Shown here in pieces: positions 55,796 through 64,000 of a stretch of 64,000 nucleotides of DNA. The translations under genes and the position numbers were made by a program. The notes beneath the pieces were generated by a model. The model was given only the letters and a program-made list of their open reading frames with translations. It ran no database searches and was not told the DNA's origin. Position 1 is the stretch's first letter. Each line of letters starts with the position of its first letter. This DNA comes from Chimonanthus salicifolius. Its lineage: Eukaryota; Streptophyta; Magnoliopsida; Laurales; Calycanthaceae. Location of the stretch: NCBI GenBank assembly GCA_013350335.1, contig CM023539.1:42580631-42644630 (forward strand), written 5' to 3'.

Positions 55796-57572
55796 TGGGA
55801 CTTCAAACCCACAGTTCTTCTATTTTGTCCTTTTAAATTAAAAGGTTAATTTAAAAAATAAAATTAATTTATTACGAGATAGTGTCTCATAATGGATAAA
55901 CTGATAAAGGTAGAATAGAACAAATAAATGGGTAATAATCAACTTACACTTGGTCCAACTTGATGACTTCACTTCAAAGGTAACGATATTTTTATTCGAT
56001 ACTACTATTATATTTATATTTATTTTTTCTACTCAACTAAGTCTTGGGTTGACTTAGTTAATAATTGAATTAGATAATACATGACAACTTAGGTGGCAAT
56101 TTAACCTATCACTACTGTCGGCAATTCTCAAATCGAAACATGACCCAACAAATATAAGCTAATTTGATTTATTTTGGTGTCTCCAATTCAATTGACAATC
56201 AAATAGGGATGTATTTGATTCATTTAATAATCACATTTCATCAACATCTACTATTTTTGAAGAGTGAATTTGATCTAAATAGGTTTTGATAAAATTTAAC
56301 TTAGATCTAATTTGAATCGACTCATTTAATAGATAACTCAATTTGACGTGAATATATTTACAAATAGATATATTTGACTCAAACTCGTTTATAATTGGGT
56401 GAGGAGCCTAACTACATGAGGACTACACTCGATTGAAGAGGTAGGTAGTTTTAGTACGTGTCTCGTTAGAAAAGTCTCCTTACTCAAATAAATAGATAAA
56501 CTCGATTTGACCCAAATTTAAAATAGACCAAAACCGACTTATCTTATTTAAGAAGATCTGAACTAAATAAGACCCCACCTCAACTCACCTGGAACTGACC
56601 CATTGCTAGGTCTAGATCTAACCCATTCATGTCTCAAATCACTGTCAATGAGGGCTTTTTTGAAACAGCCCAAACTCCCACATAAGGATGTTGACAGGCC
56701 AGGCTTGGCCCAGGCTGAAGCAAATTTTAAAGAGCAAGCCCAACTTAGACATGATTTCGTTTGAAAGATAGAGATAAGACTAAGTAAGCTAAGAACATGT
56801 TGCAAGTAATCGAAAATTTAAGTTATTTTTTACTTGGAATTCATTTTTTATTAAATAAATCTTTGTTTTCAACATCTTTTAATTTAATGATTGTTTATGG
56901 ATTCAACATTTTTCCATTGAATAAATCTTTGCATTTCAACATCTCTTTATGCTTATTTATAGTTGAACATTAGCTACCTATAATAATACTTTATTAATAG
57001 ACTAGGATATGCTATGATAATTGTCTTGAATATCAAATTTTATGATCTGTCATCTATAATAAATAGAAATTGAATCTAATGGTTTTCTTTGAGGAGAAGG
57101 AAACTCTATATGGAAAATTATAACTTGACATATAATTAAGCTTATTTAATCATTCTTTAAAATAATAGTGAATATTAATCAACATTTATAAATAATATAA
57201 CTGCACCAACTTGACATACACATTGAACAATGTTTGGGAGAGCCTAAGTGTTTCTCAATTATTAGTGCTTTGGTTCAAATTTCCTGAGAACAATGACTGT
57301 TCTTTCATAAGTCATGTTGATATGTGTTTAATTCCACCACATGAAGATGAATAAGTTATGATTTTAGAATGATTATGTCGGAACCAATTAGCTACAAAAT
57401 TTTCCTCAGATTTACTCAACACTTAAGAACTACAGCATGTAATATTTCACTATTACATTCAAAAGTTGTGAATTCAAGTCCTATTGATGTTAGATAGTTA
57501 GTCAGTCCATGAAAAATAACGATTTGAGCAAAGATTGAATTTTCTACATTTTTTTTAAAAAAAGTTGAAACA
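55796..57572. other. AT-rich intergenic DNA
   Basis: No gene. 56560-56790 has GGCCCAGGCTGAAGC-like text, perhaps an old MITE, but no ends are recognised. Confidence 0.35.
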
Positions 57573-57870
57573 TGTTAAGACTAGATATCCATCAACAAAG
57601 ACTAGCCCATTACGTGGAGTGACCAAGTCATTTCTAAATATGTGGATCTCCCTCTATACTTCTAATGTGGGACTCGTTTGCAATCAAACCCAATAATCCT
57701 CCCTCGAACAAGACCAGCTATCTCGTATGCTCAGGGGATCTCCTGAATCCATATGAGGTAGCCTGAGACCTGATTTTGATACAATTTGTTAGAACCTTGG
57801 GTATCTCTCAAAAGACTAACCTATTAGATGGAGTGATCTCCCTCTACACTTTTATATGACTCTTTTCTGC
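57573..57870 (-). mobile_element. TRIM, minus orientation, same family as 25947
   Basis: Left block 57573-57682 (TGTTAAGACTAGATATCC ... GGGACTCGTTTGCA) and right block from 57787 (TGTTAGAACCTTGGGTATC) to about 57870 are its two LTRs. On the minus strand TTGTATCAAAATCAGG follows the right block as a decayed primer site, and the internal CAGGAGATC and GTTCGAGGGAGGATTATTGG words match the copy at 25947-26273. It ends about 115 bases from the stop of kinase gene 3. Confidence 0.7.
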
Positions 57871-57984
57871 TCCCAACAAAACCCTTTTCTGCCAAAAGAA
57901 TACCTTATAGTTTAAAAACCAAAAATAATAATAATAATAAGCAGCTAGAAATTGGTTGGAAAATCATGTTACTTTACCAAAATG

Positions 57985-60900
57985 TTAGGTTGGAAAAGAT
58001 AATGAGGAGGATACAAATGGCTTTGGTGGGATTAGCAAATTCTCAGTTCCTTGAAGCATCTTCACTATTCTTTTCATTGGAGGCCTATCATTTGGATTCC
58101 ATTGTATGCACCAAAGTGCTACAATGGTTAGCTTCCTTGCAATGTCATCATCATCCATCCCCTTCTCCACTTCCCTGTAAATCCATTCAGGAAAACAAGC
58201 ATCCCCTTGCATCCCGACTCCACTATCACTCATTTTCTTTCCTCCGACCATTTCCAACATTACCATACCAAAACTATAGACATCCGATTTATACGAAACC
58301 ACGCCGAAGGTTCGAGAGAACACCTCTGGTGCAATGTAACCCATGGTCCCTCTAGTAGACATTCTACTTGCATTGCTCTGTATGTTGGAGCATATCTTTG
58401 CCAGCCCAAAATCCGAAATCTTTGGATTGAGGTGGTTGTCTAGTAAGATGTTTTGCGGTTTGATGTCGTGATGAAGTATACAGTGGTTGCATCCATGGTG
58501 TAGATACTCGATTCCTCGAGCAATGCCGATCGCAATTTCGAGCAACTTGTTCCAACCCAAGAATGGACAGGTATTTCCTTCTCTATAGAATATGAAATTC
58601 TCCAATGATTCATTCGGCATGAATTCATAAACAAGAGCTTGTTTGGTTCCTTCTGAGCAGAAACCCAAAAGGCGAACCACATTGACATGGTGAACTCTTC
58701 CTATAGTAACAATTTCATTGATGAATTCTTCCCCATTGCCTCTCGAATTTTCAAGAATCTTCACAGCCACTGGTGTCCCATTTGAAAGCTTTCCTTTATA
58801 CACGGTACCATAACCACCTTTGCCTATTTTGTAATTGAATTTTTGGGTGATCTTCTTGATATTGCTATATGAGTATCTAGCAATATTGAGGCTTCTGTAC
58901 TCCTTTAAGATCTTCTCTACTTTCAATTGGTTTTCTCTATCTCCTAGTTTGATTGCTTTGCGGTAGATGTGGTAAGTAAGCATGAGTGTTGCTGTTATGA
59001 AGATGCCGCCTCCAACACATATACCTAAAGAAATGATAAAAATAAAGTTTTATTACTACTTGAACTACTTCTTGCAACATTTAAAGAATTCTTAGATGTA
59101 AAATTTACATAGAGATCAGGGCCGGCTCGGGTTTTAGGCTAACTAGGCCGCCACCTAGGACCTCCAATGTGACCAATGGGCTGTAGGGCCCCCACTTGCA
59201 CTGCTCTCAGGGCCTAATGCCCCTAAGATTTCAGAGCCGGTAATGATAGAGATATGACTACTTTTGTTTTTTGTTTGTTATTTTAGTGAAGAAAAGTATA
59301 ATTTGTTATTTTTTCAAAACAGAGATCAAATATCCGCTCCATTGAATGGTATAATGCTCTACTCCAATTTTGAGTGAAGGCCAAAAGGAATAAAGTTTGC
59401 AGGAAGGATTTTCTACTTTCCAAGGAAAGTATTTCCTCTGCTCATTTTCCAAACATCCAAACTCCTTTCTATTGTTTTAGCATTTAGAAATTAAAAGATG
59501 TTCACCTATTAGAATGACTTTTGCCTTCAATCCTGCAAAGGCAAAACATCAAAGGGTAAAATTAGCAACCATGAAATTAGATAAAGAATAAAGATGCACA
59601 ATGGATTTTTTTTGTATGTTCTGTGTGGTCTTGTTACTTTGAAGATAACTAATTCTAAAAACATGTAGAATGAAGAGAAGTAATGTCTCAATATCAATCT
59701 CATGAAAAAAGTTGTTTAGACTCACCAAGGTTTTAGAGTAATGGACATAAGCATAAATCCATAAATGGGTATTTCATATTAACAAAATAATAGTATATAA
59801 ATTATATGTAATTTATTATATTATGAAATATGTAATATATATTTCATACATAAAACTCAAAGGGGTTGGACGGGTGGCCAGGAATATGCCTCAAGAAATG
59901 AGAGTTCTAAATTCAATTTTCACTCTACTCCCAGAGGTCACTTTACGTAGAGTTACCCAATGTGTGCGTGGGTGAGAGGTTTGCACATGCCCCAATGATT
60001 AGTCGGATGCTCTAAGAGGACTAGTCATCTTGGCCATAAAAAATTATACTGCATACGTGCTATTGGAGAGCTGAAACCGGAAAATGTCATGTGAAAACGT
60101 CTAAGTTTTTGGGTATTGAATTATGTCCCCATCAACCTTTAAAGATCTAACCTAAAGAGATATGGAGGTAGGTAGTGGAGAATGATTGCCAATGGATGTA
60201 CCCAAGTGGGGCAGTAAAGAAAGCTTTGCAAAAAGAAAGCTGGGGGAAATGGTAAAGGGGGTTAACAAATGGGAGTGTGGCTGGTAAAGGGAAGGTCTGA
60301 AGGAGCAGTTTCAGGGAATGGGTGGTCGTCGGCGACAAGAACCCATAATAGACGAAGAGAAGACCAGCCGAACGCCGTCGACGGGTTGGATCTCGAATCC
60401 ACAAGAAGAAGAAGAAGAAGAGGAGATAAGGTCGGGAATCCACTGAGAAAGGGGTTTGAGAAAATTCTCAGTTCTTAACTTTCCATTGATAATTGTTGGT
60501 TTCTATTACAATCTCCAAAGGGGGTATTTATACATATTCATTAATCAAAACAGCCAAAAGAATTTAAGAGAGAGAAAGAAAATGGTAAAAGAATTCAAGA
60601 GAGAAAAAGAGAAAAAAAAAATTCTCCCTAATAAAAGAAAAACAGAGACATACCTCTTTTGTTGGTAGGCAAGTTCCAAGTCAAAAACAACTTATCCTCA
60701 AGCGAAATTGGCAAGTTAATTGTGGCATTCAATATTGGAACAGGTCGGTAGGAATCTGTGGCAAGAGGAAAAGTGGTGTTGGTCTCACACTTATTGGATA
60801 TGGCTGTCATTGAAAGAGACGAATTCACAATAAAGAGGGTTCGCTCAGTTACAAGGCATGGAACTTTAGGAAACTCAGGTATTTCCTCAGAGCATTGAAT

Positions 60901-61326
60901 ATAAGTAATGTTTCTGATCCACGCAGGAGGCATGTAGAAAGGATGGAAGGGAGAAGAAGAGAGGTTCAGTGCAAGAACTCGCTGAAAGAGGCATCCATTT
61001 GGGTCTGAAACAAAGATTGCAGGCATCGAATAAATGATATCGCTTACGACGAAGTCAATACCGAAAGATGGGATGTGAAGAAGGGTCTGATTTTGAGAGC
61101 AGGACAGCTCAAAACCTTGAAGACCACAAGATGCAGGTTGGGTGGTTGTTCTGAAGGGGTATTTGATTATGGGTCCTTCTGTACTACATCCAGAAGGGCG
61201 ACAAGGTCGGCGAAGGTCGTCGGCGAAGGCTCTTTGAGACTGCAAGGAGAAGAAGATGAAGAAAAGGAAGAAGAAGAAGAAGAAGAAGAAGAGGGTGTTG
61301 AGGTTGCAAGAACTCTTGACTCCCAT
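57985..61326 (-). CDS. LRK10-type receptor-like kinase, copy 3 (open, 579 aa)
   Basis: Exons 61326-60654, 59532-59506 (27 bases) and 59024-57985 join in phase 1 to 579 codons plus stop. The start is ATG 61326 (MGVKSSCNLNT, then eight Phe in the signal-peptide core). The ectodomain has CRPSGCSTEGPIIKYPF and CGLQGFELSC (GUB_WAK part) but ends LTWNLPTNKRG: the CxxC...CG box present in copies 1 and 2 is absent. The 27-base exon codes LKAKVILIG, which runs into the TM segment ICVGGGIFITATLMLTYHIY. The kinase has GKGGYGTVYKG, VAVK, HHDIKPQN (non-RD), DFGLAK, GTMGYIAPE and WCIQWNPNDRPPM. It is the only fully open copy. Expected role: plasma-membrane receptor kinase in defence or stress signalling, known for the family and inferred here. 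The large intron holds a SINE and the second a hAT MITE. Confidence 0.93.
59117..59245. mobile_element. 129-bp hAT-like MITE in the last intron of kinase gene 3
   Basis: It starts CAGGGCCGGCTCGGG and ends with TTCAGAGCCGGTAATG. Perfect 8-bp duplications ATAGAGAT flank it (59109-59116 and 59246-59253). No coding sequence. The clean duplication suggests a young insertion. Confidence 0.8.
59872..60046 (+). mobile_element. tRNA-derived SINE in the first intron of kinase gene 3
   Basis: Plus strand: A box GGGTTGGACGGGTGGCCAG (about 59864-59882), B box GAGAGTTCTAAATTCAA (about 59900-59918), body TTTGCACATGCCCCAATGAT and TAGTCGGATGCTCTAAGAGG, then CTTGGCCATAAAAAATTA. Antisense to the kinase gene. 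Same family as 43498 and 44740. Confidence 0.7.
60404..60425 (+). repeat. (GAA)n microsatellite in the first intron of kinase gene 3
   Basis: AAGAAGAAGAAGAAG run in the intron, about 230 bases from the exon 1 donor. Confidence 0.85.
61267..61293 (+). repeat. (GAA)n microsatellite coding the poly-Phe signal peptide of kinase gene 3
   Basis: Eight GAA units plus GAG; on the minus strand (TTC)8 preceded by CTC, translated as Leu and eight Phe within the hydrophobic core of the signal peptide. Confidence 0.9.
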
Positions 61327-61716
61327 AGATGACTTTAGAGAAGGCTGCAGTAAGAAATGGTGTGTTATTTTCTTGGGCCTTCCTTCTCTAGTGCCTAAGG
61401 TTTTGTTAGGGAGAAGGAGAAAGCAATAATCACCAAGTAATGCTACGTTGACTGTCAATCATTTTCTCTGTTGACCTCAAAATGCTAATTAAAGTTATTA
61501 TTACTATTATTATTATTATTTAATTTTAAATACCAAGGAGTTGGTGTGAAACTTGAGTCTTTCTTTGTAGTTTCCTCTTAACTTTAGAAGACTTCGAAGA
61601 GTCTTCATTGACTCAAGAAAAGTCATTACTCACTACTGTTATTAGTCCGGATAAATAAAAGATTTATAGATAATTTTATGTATTTATAGGATTACTCAGA
61701 CTTCTAATGTGAGATA

Positions 61717-62267
61717 TCTCAGCACGTCTCATATTACATGTGGACATGTAAGTTATAGAGTTTATAAATACATGATCACCGTCGCTTTATTAAATCGATT
61801 TTTAAGAATGAGTTCACTCATGTGTTTTAACATGGTATAAGAGAAGGGTATCACTTAGATGGGTCGAGTTCGTATCTCGAGTCCTACAAAAAGGGGGAGA
61901 GTTGAGTGTCTCCAACCCTGGTAATAAGGGAGAGTGTTAACAAAGTCCTATATTACCAGTGGACCTTTGAGTCTTGAGTTTTATAAGCACATATACGCCC
62001 TCTCCTTCTAAGGTGGTTTTTGAGGGTGAGTTATAGTCATGTGTTTAACATGGTATTAGAGCAAGGTACCACAGAGATGGGTCAGGATCTTGTCTCGAGC
62101 CCTGTGTGAAGGGAGAGAGCCGAGTGTCTCTAGCCTTGGTGTTGAGGGAGAGTGTTAGCATGCCCCACATCGCCTATGGGCTTGTGGGTTATGGAGTTTA
62201 TAAATGCATGAACACCCTCTCCTTAATAGCCAGTTTTAAGAGTGAGTTCTACTCATGTGTTTTAACA
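61717..62267 (+). mobile_element. Tandem TRIM array: LTR-int-LTR-int-LTR
   Basis: Three LTR-like blocks: about 61717-61832 (degenerate start), 61935-62050 and 62153-62267. The second starts TGTTAACA and ends TTTAACA; the third starts TGTTAGCA and ends TTTTAACA. After the first come TGGTATAAGAGAAGG (61833) and after the second TGGTATTAGAGCAAGG (62051), both tRNA-iMet-type primer sites. Each of the two internals (about 102 bases) ends in a purine tract GAGGGAGAG just before the next LTR. The period is about 218-220 bases. No coding capacity. Confidence 0.85.
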
Positions 62268-62411
62268 AGATAAAAATACTAATCTTATTAAAAAAAAAAT
62301 CATACGGTAAATGGTGAATATAATAATTTATAGTAACTATCGGAAGACATTTAGAGATGCTATATGCATTTAGAGAGATTTTATCTTTCTCCAAAACTTC
62401 TTTAAATAATA

Positions 62412-62609
62412 CTCTCTCTGTCCCAAATTAGTTGTCTTATATAGATTTTGGAATTGTCATAAAATAGTTTTCTCATTTATATTGGAGTAGTATAAACTAT
62501 AAAATGTGTTAAAAATGGATGAAATCACATGAAGTGCTATCCTTATATAAAGAGTTCTTTAAAAAATACAAATCTTTTAAATGAGACAACTAAAATAGAA
62601 AAGAGGGAG
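62412..62609. mobile_element. Stowaway-like MITE
   Basis: Ends CTCTCTCTGTCCCAAATTAG and AAAATAGAAAAGAGGGAG are inverted repeats flanked by TA on both sides. The CTCCCTCYGTCCCAAATTA consensus is typical of Stowaway (Tc1/mariner-type) MITEs. 198 bases, AT-rich, non-coding. Confidence 0.85.
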
Positions 62610-63316
62610 TAATTGATAATAATTAGGGGTGAATTACGTAAACCGTTGATCACATGGGCGGCTGACAAAAACTCTAAGAATGATAACTTGCGTATGCGAT
62701 GGAGCCAAATGAGCCCTAACACTTTTAGAACCATCACTCATTTTCCACTTCTATTGGTTTGTCTCTTTGTTGTTGTAGTTTCTTGACTTTTAAACAGATT
62801 CTCTAGGTTGGATAGGGAATTTTGTGAAACTAATGATTATGTATTTTAATAAAAAAAGTGGAAAAAAAAAATATGTAAATCGAATTTCAGAATTATGGCC
62901 GTCTATGTTAACACGGACAAAATTTATTAGGACATACGGAATAAAGTGAAATTCTTATTTTATTTCTACCGGTGTACTGCTTATCAAGTACCAGTGTACC
63001 GATATGTAAAACATATGCATATAGCGCGGCGTATTATCGGTACATCGACACTTGATGAACAGTACATTGGAAGAGATAAAATGAACCACTCTATCCTGTG
63101 TCTTCTAATAAATTTTGTCCGATAACTGGTCAAGAATTCATATAGGAAATAATATCCAAGATCTATGATTGCAGAGCTTAGTTGATCATCAATAGTTTAA
63201 TCCTTTTGGAATAAGATTAGTTGATGTGTCTTTTCGCTCCTAAATGAATTTTATGTTGTCATCTTCTTATCCTTGAAATAGATGTCGTAGTCGAACTATA
63301 ATTGATTAATCTCTTG
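62610..63316. other. Intergenic DNA
   Basis: No gene. Near 62970-63060 the words CGGTGTACTG/CAGTGTACC and GGTACATCG recur in both senses and may be the remains of an inverted-repeat element. Confidence 0.35.
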
Positions 63317-63654
63317 CAGGGTAGAAAAATGGTCCGACTGATATTTCGGCCGATAAGTTTCTCTCTCCTCCGATATTTACATTTCTCTCTCCTCCGATAT
63401 TTAAAATCTTGAAAAAACAGTGAAAAGACCATAAAAAACCGTGAAAAAACCATATTGGTTTTTTTTTTTTTTTTTAAAAAGTAAATTTTAAATACCGATA
63501 TTTATGCATATCGGCCGATATGGTGACCGATATTTTAGACCGAATATCGGCCATATCGGTCGATAATCTTTTTGTACGGCCGATACATATCATATCAACC
63601 GATACTGTTCGGTCTTCCAAAACCGATACATATCGGCCGATATTTCGACCCCTG
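63317..63654 (+). mobile_element. Palindrome-rich hAT-like element, copy 3
   Basis: It starts CAGGGTAGAAAAATGG and ends ATATTTCGACCCCTG, flanked by perfect ATCTCTTG 8-bp duplications (63309-63316 and 63655-63662). It contains two direct CTCTCTCCTCCGATATTTA units, an AAAAAACCGTG-type stretch, and a right half packed with ATCGGCCGATAT variants. 338 bases, no coding sequence. Confidence 0.85.
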
Positions 63655-63697
63655 ATCTCTTGTATTGAAGTTAGAAGATTTTTCTCATAAGATGGAG

Positions 63698-63797
63698 ATA
63701 TGATTTTACTTGACATAACATCTCAACCATTAAATATCACGTAAAATTGATATGATTTTACTTAACATCTCAACCATTAAATATCACGTAAAATTTG
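63698..63797 (+). repeat. Tandem duplication of about 50 bases
   Basis: TATGATTTTACTTGACATAA at 63699 and TATGATTTTACTTAACATCT at 63751 start two copies that share ACATCTCAACCATTAAATAT and CACGTAAAATT. The first has a four-base insertion. Confidence 0.85.
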
Positions 63798-64000
63798 GTA
63801 CTTTAGCTTGTGACACGTGGTTAAGTGTTCATTTGTGCAAATGTGAAAGTCACGAGTCCTAAATTACAGTACTGAGTTAAAAGAAAAAAAAATCCACCAT
63901 AAAAATCAAGGGAAGTTTTTGATGGGTCAATTGCGCCTAGTGTACTAATGGAATCTTGTTTCTTGCACCTAATTGAAGTTTTTTTTTAAGATAATATCAC

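Noticed and set aside
57966..58443. Plus-strand open frames over kinase gene 3
   Set aside because: They are antisense shadows of the kinase exon with no recognisable domain.

Overview
The window is nuclear DNA of a flowering plant: host genes have GT-AG introns up to about 4 kb, the protein families are plant ones (Tubby-like F-box protein, LRK10-type receptor kinases), and the spacers are full of plant LINEs, tRNA-derived SINEs, TRIMs (terminal-repeat retrotransposons in miniature) and MITEs. The long repeat-filled introns suggest a medium-to-large, probably woody-plant genome. I cannot name the species.

Layout. 1-10 kb is a graveyard of nested LINE fragments on both strands with an LTR fragment and a hAT-type element. 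10.2-19.7 kb holds the last three recognisable exons of an unidentified host gene on + (its introns stuffed with LINE, RTE, SINE and MITE copies); its 5' part was not found. 20-31.5 kb is intergenic: two TRIMs, three hAT-type elements, SINEs, a LINE fragment and AT-rich DNA. 31.5-43.3 kb is one complete five-exon Tubby-like F-box gene on + (406 aa), with a probable leader intron and perhaps a spliced 3' UTR. 43.4-46.7 kb is a SINE/TRIM/inverted-repeat spacer. 46.7-61.4 kb is a tandem cluster of three LRK10-type (Lr10-like, GUB_WAK ectodomain) receptor kinases, all on -. The rest is spacer with a tandem TRIM array, a Stowaway-like MITE and a palindrome-rich hAT-type element.

How the genes relate. 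The three kinases share one plan: a large ectodomain exon ending in phase 1, one or two tiny exons of 24-42 bases coding the juxtamembrane/TM stretch, and one large non-RD kinase exon. Copy 3 (57985-61326) is open and in phase but has lost the C-terminal cysteine box of its ectodomain. Copy 2 (51796-54190) has a frame break beside a six-base homopolymer. Copy 1 (46764-49765) has a one-base phase conflict at the TM exon and a TA-rich microsatellite at its first splice donor. This fits a birth-and-death immune-receptor cluster.

The most unusual signals are: (i) a family of hAT-like non-autonomous elements built from repeated ATCGGCCGATAT palindromes, with 8-bp target duplications; (ii) tRNA-headed SINEs whose 3' ends match the tail of an RTE-type LINE in the same window; (iii) several TRIM families primed by the tRNA-iMet site, one as LTR-int-LTR-int-LTR; (iv) microsatellites sitting exactly on coding or splice signals of the kinase genes. 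Coordinates of degenerate repeats are approximate; splice sites were read by eye from GT/AG, frame and protein similarity.
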